Source of the DNA: Riptortus pedestris
Taxonomy: Eukaryota; Arthropoda; Insecta; Hemiptera; Alydidae
Direction of reading: 5' to 3'
Length of the DNA stretch: 64,000 nt
NCBI GenBank assembly: GCA_019009955.1
Contig: CM032231.1
Coordinates: 109,733,501-109,797,500 of the forward strand
Part shown: positions 61,171 to 64,000 of the stretch, in pieces
Layout: every line of letters starts with the position of its first letter
Position numbering within the stretch: position 1 is the stretch's first letter
Translations under genes and position numbers: made by a program
The notes under the pieces: model-generated
What the model was told of the DNA's origin: nothing
The model's input: only the letters and a program-made list of their open reading frames with translations
The model's database searches: none

Positions 61171-62920
61171 TTGAACGGATGACATTTTTGTCATCTCCTA
61201 GGTAGGATTGATGGGCATTTGTGGAAATTTTTCAAAAATCCCATCATCAGTAGCACAACCTCAAATGCTGATTTGCCCTATGTGAAATCCGCTAATATAC
61301 TTGCCATTTAGAACACAAGGGAAACTCTAGTACTGCATCCTATCTTTCTTATAAGGCAACTTTCAACAAACTAGCCTCAAACTCAGACTCATAATGTTGC
61401 CGAAGGACAAATATTTCCTTCGTGTGGCCAATTATTTTTGGAAATATTTCCCAAAGAGGGAATATTTTGAAACATTATCAATAAACTGCATTAATGTTGG
61501 CGGGGTGAATCTGTTGGGCTGATTATGCCTGTGGGTGAGCGCAACTCCATAAGTGTATTATTGCCCTCTCAATTCTATGAGACTAAATCTCTACTAGAAC
61601 CAGTGTAAAGATATATTCATCCCCTTTACCTTTCATTTCAATCAAGCGAAGGCATAAGTAGATCTGATAACCAAAAAATCATGGATATTTGAGATAACCT
61701 AATTTTTTTAGGGATAATTGGCTTTTCAAAGATAAAAGGGATATAAGAATATGTAAAATAAAAATTTAACTTAAATTTTTAAATGTGATAGGTATTGATT
61801 TAAGTTTCATTCCTTGATTGATTATGTTGAAGAATATTTTTTTCGAATCTTTAGACCAACAAACTTTGCTAGCCAACAAGAATACTATCATTGAAACAAT
61901 TATAAACCACCTCCATTCCGTTGACGTTGATAGAGTTCTTAACTCAAGTTACAGCCGAATCTATAGAAGTACTTGTAGTTTTAACCATTCTCTTCCTGAA
62001 AATTATTTAATGTTCCACACAAACATAAAAAAAAATAAAACTTACCAGTTAAATAAGGATTTGTTTTGTGAATATTTAAATTATTCTATAGAAACATGGC
62101 TCAAATTATAAAAACTGGAAATGATGCATGTAAATGATGCCAAAAATATTCTCATATATACCTACATTTGAATCATTTACTGTTGTATTGCCCCTGCTTT
62201 TACATCACACAGGGTAAAATTCCTTAACAAATATGTAGTGCTTCAAAGAGAATACCTATCATTGGCAAACATTTTGGATTACAACAGTGAAAATAACGTT
62301 AATGATATTTTCTGTTTCTTATCAAAAGTTTGCAAAATTTAACAGTATAAAAGAAAGAATTTTATTATTTTTATGGGGTGCTTAAACAACAATAATCGGC
62401 ACATTATTTATTATATGCAATTATACTTATTATTAGTATTCTGTTTGTCATAAATCTTAGAGAAGAATTATGTTAATTTGATATGTCAGAAAACTGATCT
62501 TTATTTAGACATTAAAAAAGAATGAATTAATCTACATTTACATTTAACTATGGTATATTGAATTAAGTATTATAATTATTTAGGTTAATATTTATATTGT
62601 ATTGCATGCCAAAGTATATGCTGTTCATTTGGAATTTAGAAATTATTATTATTTTATTTAAACATTTTTTAAGAAGTTATAACATATTAATAACCATACT
62701 AACAGTAATTGGCCAGACTCTTGGCAACATGCTTGTAAACATAAGCCAATAAAATATCACTCTATCTATCCTTGATTGAAAAAAAAAATATATATATATA
62801 GTATCTAACACAATTATATATTGATTGAAATCTGTTTATCATAGTTTTTATATTGTAATTATTTATTTCTTTGTGCAGGTTTCAGCGTGGGAAGAACACT
62901 CAGAAGTGTGCACGGGATGA
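33494..62920 (+). CDS. MYND zinc-finger protein gene, 11 coding exons, 528 aa (whole locus)
   Basis: Joined coding exons are 33494-33625, 45218-45358, 47050-47214, 49012-49176, 50342-50452, 52221-52399, 54462-54622, 58056-58321, 58776-58853, 60109-60255 and 62879-62920. Every intron is GT-AG and every junction keeps phase, for 1587 nt including TGA. Domain order by residue: acidic, low-complexity 1-150 with basic clusters (RKRS, RKRTK) that could be nuclear-localisation signals; charged helical or coiled-coil segment about 165-225; Met/Pro/Arg-rich 239-350 containing RRGRRMR; Pro-rich 360-430; VVLL followed by four Asp at 463-470, a SUMO-interaction-like motif; MYND finger 489-526 with spacing C-x2-C-x8-C-x2-C-x5-C-x3-C-x7-H-x3-C. 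MYND fingers bind short proline-containing peptides in partner proteins, so a nuclear adaptor or co-regulator role is inferred. I do not recognise a named orthologue. An extra exon inside the 11.6-kb first intron cannot be excluded because phase 0 exons flank it. Confidence 0.87.
33693..33719. other. Perfect 9-bp hairpin just inside intron 1
   Basis: CTCTACCCA and TGGGTAGAG flank a nine-base loop, 67 bases downstream of the exon 1 donor. Function unknown; the stem is too short for a microRNA precursor. Confidence 0.4.
33860..33990 (-). mobile_element. LTR-like fragment, related to 50932-51500
   Basis: TTATTACAAA, TTATTAGAGCTATTTTGGATTGC and TTTTTATCACTATACAAT match the left end of the possible LTR in intron 5. 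Only about 130 bases are preserved. Confidence 0.45.
34050..34647 (+). mobile_element. HINE-A element, full length
   Basis: 5' hairpin with a two-base insertion, (AT)n at 34158-34214, 3' hairpin ACGCTG-CCC-CTGCGT and GATGGACTTTTT. It lies in intron 1. Confidence 0.78.
34648..35025. mobile_element. HINE-A mosaic: a second 3' end, then a reversed 5' end
   Basis: 34648-34852 is the 3' third of a long-subfamily copy ending GCGTGACGGACTTTTT. 34853-34960 is the 5' part of a copy in reverse (CGTCATCTCCTGGGTAGG to GCAGATTTCCCTTA). 34968-35025 is another divergent 3' end. Sequential insertions are the simplest reading. Confidence 0.6.
35026..35719. other. Unassigned, GC-richer patch at 35170-35345
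   Basis: The patch contains AAGGCAGTGCCTTACC and GGGACTGCCTTACC near its ends and is non-coding. A scrap of HINE-A (GTCCGTCACGCGG) is at 35469-35481. No gene is seen. Confidence 0.4.
35720..35835 (+). mobile_element. HINE-A 5' end fragment
   Basis: AGCAGATTTCCCCTATGGG to ATGACGAAGA, then an abrupt change of sequence. Confidence 0.6.
36444..36692 (-). mobile_element. HINE-A element, deleted, first of a head-to-tail pair
   Basis: GTCAGTCACGCAGGGGCTGCG to CAAGGGAAATCTGCT, with only about 250 bases left. The last T is followed immediately by the terminus of a second copy. Confidence 0.6.
36693..37010 (-). mobile_element. HINE-A element, second of the pair, itself interrupted
   Basis: Starts AAAACGTCAGCCACGCATGGG directly at the end of the previous copy. 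Near 36903 a plus-strand 5' end (AGCAGATTTCCACTAATGG) is embedded, after which the minus-strand sequence continues (CATTTCAGCTGTTAAC). Confidence 0.5.
37011..37929. other. No gene seen
   Basis: Short open frames here are under 80 codons, most without ATG, and show no similarity or splice context. A G-run is at 37648-37657. Confidence 0.45.
37930..38490 (-). mobile_element. HINE-A element, no microsatellite
   Basis: GTCCGTCACGCAGGGCTGCG to CCTCAATAGCTTTG. The site of the (AT)n tract is short (GGAATATAAAATTTTG). The 5' hairpin is lost. Confidence 0.68.
38491..39064. other. No gene seen
   Basis: AT-rich intron sequence without a supported frame or repeat. Confidence 0.45.
39065..40496 (-). mobile_element. 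HINE-A element, long subfamily, interrupted by another copy
   Basis: Starts GTCCGTCACGCAGG, passes through the long-subfamily centre, is interrupted at 39611-40142, resumes at AAAATCCAAATCCG, has (AT)n at 40313-40365 and ends in a decayed 5' hairpin (CCCTCTGGGGGCAAATCTGC). Confidence 0.7.
39611..40142 (-). mobile_element. HINE-A element nested, terminus shortened
   Basis: Begins within the 3' hairpin (CAGGGGCTGCGTAAAC), so the outermost CCGTCACG is missing, and ends CCCTGAAGAGAAATCTGCT. The microsatellite is absent: GCTAGAGCGGACGGACC joins both flanks. Confidence 0.7.
40767..41090. mobile_element. Two HINE-A 5' ends fused head to head around a (GT)n tract
   Basis: The left part 40767-40836 is a plus-strand 5' end, the middle 40837-40938 is (GT)n with (GC) interruptions, and the right part 40939-41090 is a reverse-orientation 5' end. 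A GAACGGACCTCATTTTCG segment is duplicated at 40945 and 40973. No 3' end is present on either side. Confidence 0.72.
41541..42443 (+). mobile_element. HINE-A element, long subfamily, 5' truncated
   Basis: Starts at CATCGATCCTACCCAGG, lacks the 5' hairpin, has no long microsatellite, and ends TTTACGCAGCCCCTGCTGGACGGACTTTTT. Confidence 0.7.
42444..43330. other. Intron 1, no element recognised
   Basis: A 72-codon frame at 42709-42927 lacks similarity and splice context. Otherwise AT-rich. Confidence 0.45.
43331..43526. mobile_element. MITE with 22-bp terminal inverted repeats
   Basis: CAGTTTAACCCCACCCTTG at the left end is matched by CAAGGGTGGGGTTAAACTG at the right, total 196 bases, no coding content. 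No exact target-site duplication is visible, so the superfamily is undetermined; CAG at the tip is compatible with several. Confidence 0.62.
43527..45217. other. Distal part of intron 1, no element recognised
   Basis: AT- and T-rich intron with a C/T-rich run at 44560-44640 and a short (AT)n at 44990-45007; ends in the exon 2 acceptor. Confidence 0.5.
45218..45358 (+). CDS. Coding exon 2 (residues 45-91)
   Basis: Acceptor TTTTTTTTATAG at 45217 and donor AAG|GTACCA; 141 nt, phase 0 at both ends. The peptide is Glu/Pro/Lys-rich and contains VKKEE and IKEE. Both fit the sumoylation consensus (hydrophobic-K-x-E), which pairs interestingly with the SUMO-interaction-like stretch near the C terminus. 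It is predicted to be disordered. Composition and splice sites support coding, but there is no recognisable domain. Confidence 0.82.
46430..46494. repeat. (AT)n microsatellite in intron 2
   Basis: About 65 bases of pure (AT)n. Unlike most such tracts in this window, its flanks do not match HINE-A. The rest of intron 2 is AT-rich with nothing recognised. Confidence 0.7.
47050..47214 (+). CDS. Coding exon 3 (residues 92-146), basic clusters
   Basis: Acceptor GATTTTAG at 47049 and donor AGG|GTATTT; 165 nt, phase 0. It encodes an acidic start, a RKRS cluster, a Ser/Asp-rich run (SGSDSDSS) resembling casein-kinase-2 sites, and RKRTK, then a Thr/Ser-rich end. The two basic clusters about 30 residues apart are the best nuclear-localisation candidates in the protein. 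No folded domain is visible. Confidence 0.83.
47331..47370 (-). ncRNA. Hammerhead-ribozyme-like motif, family 3 (left arm)
   Basis: On the minus strand: stem I GCT/AGC, core CTGAAGA, stem II GGGAACC against GGTACTC (a mismatch), then GTAA instead of GAAA, short stem III AC-T-GT, C at the cleavage position. The GAAA change suggests it is inactive. Confidence 0.48.
47510..47549 (+). ncRNA. Hammerhead-ribozyme-like motif, family 3 (right arm)
   Basis: Stem I GCT/AGC, core CTGAAGA, stem II GGGAACC against GGTGCTC, CAAAA in place of GAAA, ACTGT then C at the cleavage position. Comparing both arms shows each has a different defect in the same structure. Confidence 0.5.
47606..49011. other. Rest of intron 3
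   Basis: Unassigned AT-rich sequence. Around 47940-48260 it is GC-richer and a 61-codon minus-strand frame is open, without recognisable similarity. Confidence 0.4.
49012..49176 (+). CDS. Coding exon 4 (residues 147-201), helical segment
   Basis: Acceptor CTATTTTTAG at 49011 and donor AGG|GTAAAT; 165 nt, phase 0. A nearby alternative AG at 49018 would break the frame. From about residue 165 the peptide is a regular charged helix (ATERLAKEVESLGELAAAKE) that continues into exon 5 and suggests a coiled coil for self-association or partner binding. Confidence 0.87.
49206..50059. mobile_element. pogo/Tigger-type DNA transposon remnant (intron 4)
   Basis: Terminal inverted repeats CAGTCGACTCTCGCTAACAC and TGATAGCGAGAGTCGACTG are flanked by TA target-site duplications at 49204-49205 and 50060-50061. 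Total 854 bases. The repeats and TA target are those of pogo/Tigger elements. It retains only the C-terminal part of a transposase frame, so it is non-autonomous. Confidence 0.85.
49351..49570 (+). pseudogene. Tigger/pogo transposase C-terminal remnant
   Basis: An acidic stretch with DVTYKDAKAAVRTLRMFLE is followed, after a frameshift at the A-run near 49451-49458, by SVFSSIVSIENMID and a terminal KKITDYF before the stop. These are typical of the end of Tigger transposases. Catalytic and DNA-binding parts are missing. Confidence 0.72.
50342..50452 (+). CDS. Coding exon 5 (residues 202-238), basic helix end
   Basis: Acceptor TTTTTCTAG at 50341 and donor AAG|GTAGTA; 111 nt, phase 0. It continues the charged helix (VKKLKEEMLERLLRRKR) and then turns into a polar linker (EQPIPDRLPDQ). 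The LLRRKR end adds a further basic patch. Confidence 0.87.
50932..51500 (-). mobile_element. Possible solo LTR (intron 5)
   Basis: On the minus strand a TATA-type box CTATAAAAGG (about 51381-51390) is followed by a region rich in CAGTGC repeats, and the far end reads CGTAACA, all usual in insect LTR retrotransposons. A 130-base relative is at 33860-33990. The 5' boundary and target duplication could not be fixed, and no internal retrotransposon region is present. Confidence 0.5.
52221..52399 (+). CDS. Coding exon 6 (residues 239-297 plus 2 nt)
   Basis: Acceptor TTATTTTCCAG at 52220 and donor TACAG|GTGTGT; 179 nt, so the exon ends with two bases of a split codon. The peptide is rich in Met, Pro, Asn and Arg (MRNPRMPDMNKQQ) and ends with VDVKSIIDDY, a short amphipathic stretch. 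No domain is recognised. Confidence 0.85.
52469..52650 (-). mobile_element. tRNA-derived SINE, old copy (intron 6)
   Basis: TCCACTTAAGTTAATATG, GGGTTTCTACAAGTTACC and TTTAGTGAGCTTATAA match the SINE body in reverse; GGAATTCAACCCAC is a mutated B box. Confidence 0.55.
52651..53720. other. Intron 6, unassigned
   Basis: AT-rich; a C-rich patch near 53330-53375 resembles the centre of HINE-A only weakly. No gene seen. Confidence 0.4.
53721..54309 (+). mobile_element. HINE-A element, old copy (intron 6)
   Basis: AGCAGATTTCCAGCTATT (half of the 5' hairpin deleted), short TA-rich site at about 53828, conserved central blocks, 3' end AACGCAGCCCCTGCATGACGG. Confidence 0.7.
54448..54461 (+). promoter_or_regulatory. 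Tandem in-frame splice acceptors of exon 7
   Basis: Two acceptor AGs lie 12 bases apart, at 54448-54449 (TAG) and 54460-54461 (CAG). Both keep the reading frame after exon 6, giving DDYRSRHP or DDYSGGYRSRHP. The upstream AG is closer to the pyrimidine-rich part of the intron; the downstream one has the better CAG context but follows a run of five G. Both isoforms may be made. Confidence 0.5.
54462..54622 (+). CDS. Coding exon 7 (residues 298-352), RRGRRMR patch
   Basis: The acceptor is GTTACAG at 54461; an in-frame alternative TAG acceptor at 54449 would add four residues (SGGY). The donor is ATGA|GTAAGT, an excellent consensus, leaving one base of a split codon. The peptide begins RSRHPDNAPRRGRRMRG and continues with a Ser/Met/Ala/Gly-rich helix-prone stretch. 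The Arg/Gly context could be a methylation or RNA-contact patch, but that is only a guess from composition. Confidence 0.82.
54775..54925 (+). mobile_element. Penelope-type fragment (intron 7)
   Basis: Single-arm relative of the 47.3-47.6 kb foldback: TTGCTCTGAAGAAG, GAAACTGTCAGC and a following AAATC…TTTTGACTGATTGAG. It is not in inverted arrangement. Confidence 0.5.
54817..54856 (+). ncRNA. Hammerhead-ribozyme-like motif, family 3 (single copy)
   Basis: Stem I GCT/AGC, intact core CTGAAGA, stem II imperfect (ACACC…ATGTT), intact GAAA, ACTGT and C at the cleavage position. Core residues are complete here, so this copy shows the ancestral sequence best, but stem II is weak. Confidence 0.52.
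55293..55344. repeat. (AT)n then (GT)n microsatellite next to a SINE (intron 7)
   Basis: About 50 bases of (AT)n followed by seven GT units, ending 26 bases before a SINE tail. Confidence 0.65.
55370..55530 (-). mobile_element. tRNA-derived SINE, head decayed (intron 7)
   Basis: GTCCACTTTGTG, GGGTTATCTACCGATTATTG and TTTTCTAGCCTGGG match the family; the tRNA-like head is reduced to TAGGTGAGATTAAGA. Confidence 0.6.
55531..56009. other. Intron 7, unassigned
   Basis: AT-rich, no recognised element. Confidence 0.45.
56010..56205. mobile_element. Penelope-type foldback, collapsed (hammerheads deleted)
   Basis: Arms TGATGGCAAGGGGCTCC and GGAGACCCTTGCCATCA meet at GAATTAGGGCAGG. The hammerhead regions and loop present in the 32.7-33.2 kb relative are missing, as if deleted between short repeats. 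Confidence 0.6.
56531..56941 (-). mobile_element. HINE-A element, 3' truncated (intron 7)
   Basis: Central long-subfamily block to the 5' hairpin (CCCTTGAGGAAAATCTGCT). The microsatellite site is absent (GCTAGAGCGAGCTC joins both flanks). Confidence 0.65.
56942..57160 (+). mobile_element. HINE-A fragment, plus strand
   Basis: CCAATCTTATTAAACTG, CCTTCAGTAAATCCCC and CACATGGGAAATCTGCTTA belong to the family in forward order. It adjoins the reverse copy and lacks both termini. Confidence 0.5.
57298..57390 (+). repeat. Second type of tRNA-derived SINE head (intron 7)
   Basis: GTGGCTCAGTTTATAATG resembles an A box and GATCGAATCTC a B box, 45 bases apart, with GCCGGGAGC after it and a T-run tail. 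It differs from the main SINE family. Confidence 0.5.
57391..57796. other. Intron 7, unassigned
   Basis: Very AT-rich, nothing recognised. Confidence 0.5.
57801..57934. mobile_element. Short MITE with TA flanks (intron 7)
   Basis: Inverted ends TTTCTATCGTCAAGTTAA and TTAACTTGACGATAGAAA are perfect over 18 bases, 134 bases in all, flanked on both sides by TATA/TA. This fits a mariner-type TA-targeting MITE. Confidence 0.65.
58056..58321 (+). CDS. Coding exon 8 (residues 353-440), proline-rich
   Basis: Acceptor CGTTTCTAG at 58055 and donor AAG|GTTGGT; 266 nt. Its first two bases complete the codon begun in exon 7. The exon is the longest and the most GC-rich of the gene. It encodes a basic start (QARNEMANKEVV), then a Pro/Ser/Leu-rich stretch with APERPPAPPPHFRPP, which resembles SH3/WW-type ligands, and ends in VSIADILSSTK, a short hydrophobic helix typical of docking motifs. 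Confidence 0.87.
58470..58516 (-). ncRNA. Hammerhead-ribozyme-like motif, family 4 (left arm)
   Basis: On the minus strand: CTGAAGG (core A9 changed), stem II GGAGAC/GTCTTC over AATA, GAAA, stem III AGCACT, T at the cleavage position followed by AGC. Core and stem III mutations suggest it is inactive. Confidence 0.45.
58587..58632 (+). ncRNA. Hammerhead-ribozyme-like motif, family 4 (right arm)
   Basis: Stem I GCT/AGC, intact core CTGAAGA, an extra T, stem II GGAGAC/GTCTTT over AATA, GAAA, palindromic stem III AGCGCT, T at the cleavage position. All core bases are present. Confidence 0.55.
58776..58853 (+). CDS. Coding exon 9 (residues 441-466)
   Basis: Acceptor T-run then CTTGTGCAG at 58775 and donor TTG|GTAGGT; 78 nt, phase 0. 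It encodes KSRNEITITPVPGNP and ends in EDVVLL. Joined to exon 10 this gives VVLL followed by DDDDGE, the hydrophobic-plus-acidic pattern of a SUMO-interacting motif, created exactly across the splice junction. Confidence 0.85.
59098..59168. mobile_element. Possible hAT-type terminus (intron 9)
   Basis: GGTATGGGCAACCTTTGACA and GCGGGCC resemble the termini of many hAT elements. No second terminus or target duplication was found. Confidence 0.35.
59173..59243. mobile_element. 71-bp piggyBac-type palindrome with TTAA duplications (intron 9)
   Basis: CCCTTTCCTTGCGCAAA at one end and its complement at the other; the whole 71 bases form one near-perfect palindrome. TTAA flanks it at 59169-59172 and 59244-59247. 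CCC tips plus TTAA targets are diagnostic of piggyBac-type elements; this is a minimal MITE. Confidence 0.78.
59375..59683 (-). pseudogene. P-element (THAP9-type) transposase fragment (intron 9)
   Basis: The minus-strand frame encodes about 100 residues with RKQPFYFEFE, VVGIVSDMGPNNVALWNEL and LNVKHKNTDFKNP, characteristic of the RNase-H-like core of P-element/THAP9 transposases. The frame has no ATG (it begins at GTG), an in-frame stop lies two codons upstream, and the downstream end diverges after NPYFF, probably by frameshift. DNA-binding and C-terminal parts are missing. Confidence 0.78.
59848..60038 (+). mobile_element. tRNA-derived SINE (intron 9)
   Basis: GGGGCTTAGGTTAGCC, B box GAGTTCGATTCCC, body CTAGAAAAGGGTGGTAACC and tail AAAGTGGACATTAATAAAT. 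The best plus-strand copy. The head is shortened between A and B boxes. It lies 70 bases before exon 10. Confidence 0.72.
60109..60255 (+). CDS. Coding exon 10 (residues 467-515), most of the MYND finger
   Basis: Acceptor ATTGTTGTAG at 60108 and donor CAG|GTTTGT; 147 nt, phase 0. It begins with an acidic run and then encodes six of the zinc ligands of the MYND finger: CQGC, VCAGC, WYCSRDC. The aromatic pair WY before the fifth cysteine is usual in MYND fingers. The remaining His and Cys are in exon 11. Confidence 0.93.
60282..60331. repeat. (AT)n with arthropod-type repeat flank (intron 10)
   Basis: (AT)n is followed at 60332-60440 by CACTGAACTCCTACTAAACG and CAGGACCAATTTGAATGAA, a motif I have the impression of having seen in arthropod repeats. 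The element cannot be named from this fragment. Confidence 0.4.
60460..61294 (-). mobile_element. HINE-A element, long subfamily, old (intron 10)
   Basis: Long-subfamily centre, (AT)n at 61110-61166, and the 5' end GCTGATTTGCCCTATGTG. The 3' terminus is lost and divergence is higher than in the copies upstream of the gene. Confidence 0.65.
61295..62878. other. Rest of intron 10
   Basis: It includes an open frame at 61818-62111 (97 codons, first residues LKNIFFESLDQQ) without recognisable similarity, splice sites or codon bias. A short (TA)n is at 62790-62801. Otherwise AT-rich. Confidence 0.4.
62879..62920 (+). CDS. Coding exon 11 (residues 516-528 and stop), end of MYND finger
   Basis: Acceptor TTTCTTTGTGCAG at 62878. 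The exon encodes VSAWEEHSEVCTG and then TGA at 62918-62920. W519, H522 and C526 match the end of a MYND finger (x-W-x2-H-x3-C), which fixes the frame. The open frame in another phase over this stretch is a shadow. The finger is therefore at the extreme C terminus, as in DEAF1-like and ETO-like proteins. Confidence 0.92.
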   Translation, partial: VSAWEEHSEVCTG

Positions 62921-63180
62921 ACTTAAAACCAAATGTACCAATGAAGACGTGCCAAAAAGATCTCACTGGAGCTATTTCGATTTAATACTACTTCCTACCT
63001 ACCACCATTTATTTAATTGTTACCAGTTTAATAATTTATACACATCCAAAATTTTATTTATATTTGGAATATTTATTCCTTAGTATTTTTAATGGTATTC
63101 CTAATTTAGCTTACATTTTAAGTGTATTATAATGATAGAATTTACAATAAAATTTTTTCAAATAAATACACATTTTTCCA
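62921..63180 (+). other. 3' untranslated region of the MYND gene
   Basis: AT-rich sequence follows the stop codon without an intron signal. It contains two AATAAA hexamers at its end, so the mRNA probably ends near 63165-63190. No other conserved feature is seen. Confidence 0.6.
63146..63166 (+). terminator. Two polyadenylation signals
   Basis: Canonical AATAAA at 63146-63151 and 63161-63166, about 225-245 bases after the stop codon. They are the first canonical pair downstream of the terminal exon and fit a short 3' UTR. Confidence 0.65.
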
Positions 63181-64000
63181 AATCTGTTTTGAATTTTTGA
63201 TTTATACAAGTACCTTTGACCTCTGGAATGAACTTTTTTTTATTTTTTTTTTATAGTTACAGATAAACATTTCTGCGATTGCACAAAAATAATGGCATGT
63301 CCCATTTTGTATTGACAAATGAAATATTCACAAACTTCTAGATACCAGGGTGCTTCAAAATCTCTCTGCTAATTGAAAAACAAATATTTGTAAACCTTTT
63401 GTCATATCATTAAAAAATATTATATACACTAATATTACGTTAGGCAGTATTAAATTAAACTTTGATAAGGAAGCATCAATTGTTAATTTTCCTCCATTTT
63501 TTAATGTGTGAGAGTTAACCCTTGAAAATTGTGCTATTCTGGGTCGCTATTGTAAAAAATATCTGTTGTGGGAACCAAATAACAAAATGCTTCATTGCAC
63601 TGCATTGAACATTATTTCATTTGGAAATCATAGACGATATCTCTGTTCCAATCCATCAGATTGAACAATTCCATAGTGCATGATAAAATAAATTTCATAG
63701 ACTTTCTCATATCCAGAAAAGGCCCTACTTTCTTTTTTCTTTTTTTTTTTTGTGAGAGCTATGATAACCGCCAATTGTTAGTGTACCTGGTGGTGAGGAT
63801 GATAAATCAGGTTTATTAAACAAAAAAAAAATTTTTCTTCCTTCACAATGTATTTACAAACAGTTAGTGCTTTCAGCAATTATTGAACATAAAAACAATA
63901 ATAACTGCAATATATAAGGACCAAACAAATTAATTAAGACTAATAACAAAAATAATTAACAGTTAATAAATAATAACCTTATAAAATGTATGTAACTATT
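63181..64000. other. Downstream flank, no gene seen
   Basis: AT-rich sequence after the polyadenylation signals. No open frame over 60 codons and no recognised repeat. Confidence 0.5.

Noticed and set aside
61818..62111. 97-codon frame in intron 10
   Set aside because: AT-rich, no similarity, and it lies inside an intron of a well-supported gene on the same strand without splice signals.
62871..63083. 70-codon frame over the last exon
   Set aside because: It is in a different phase from exon 10; the correct phase gives the conserved W, H and C that complete the MYND finger and a stop at 62918.

Overview
The window is AT-rich, intron-rich eukaryotic DNA crowded with transposable elements. 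It most likely comes from an arthropod, probably an insect. That assignment is an inference from the repeat types (helentron-type elements built like Drosophila DINE-1, tRNA-derived SINEs, and P-, piggyBac- and pogo-type DNA transposons) and from the gene structure. Nothing in the sequence fixes the species. No bacterial-style genes, operons or CRISPR arrays are present.

Only one convincing protein-coding gene is present. It lies on the plus strand with coding sequence from 33494 to 62920, in 11 coding exons separated by canonical GT-AG introns, the first of which is 11.6 kb. All ten junctions are compatible in phase and the exons join into a 528-residue reading frame. The protein has an acidic, disordered N-terminal half with basic nuclear-localisation-like clusters, a charged coiled-coil segment, a methionine/proline/arginine-rich middle, a proline-rich segment, a SUMO-interaction-like VVLL-DDDD stretch and a C-terminal MYND zinc finger that ends two residues before the stop. 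It looks like a nuclear scaffold or adaptor. I do not recognise an orthologue by name. Polyadenylation signals lie about 225 bases after the stop. The first coding exon is preceded by a strong splice acceptor, so a 5' non-coding exon and promoter must lie further upstream; I could not identify them.

Positions 1 to 33.4 kb contain no gene I can support. They are a mosaic of repeats, and so are the introns. The dominant family, here called HINE-A, has about 30 copies. It has a hairpin at one end, a matching inverted repeat near the other end, a second GC-rich hairpin by the 3' terminus, T-rich insertion sites, and an (AT)n or (GT)n microsatellite at one fixed internal position. This is the architecture of non-autonomous helentrons (HINE/DINE-1). 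Copies are nested in each other at 3.0-3.9, 25.6-26.2, 27.8-29.2 and 39.1-40.5 kb, and one pair is fused head to head at 40.8-41.1 kb.

The most interesting signal is a set of short hammerhead-ribozyme-like motifs, mostly in foldback repeats, at 8.6, 26.2, 32.8, 33.1, 47.3, 47.5, 54.8, 58.5 and 58.6 kb. They have a CTGANGA core, a stem II, GAAA and a tiny palindromic stem III. That arrangement is known from Penelope-like retroelements, and at least four sequence families seem to be present.

Other elements include tRNA-derived SINEs (about eight copies), a pogo/Tigger-type element with TA duplications in intron 4, a 71-bp piggyBac-type palindrome with TTAA duplications next to a P-element transposase fragment in intron 9, a possible solo LTR in intron 5, several MITEs, and two long repeat pairs (4.2/16.1 kb inverted, 21.8/31.3 kb direct).
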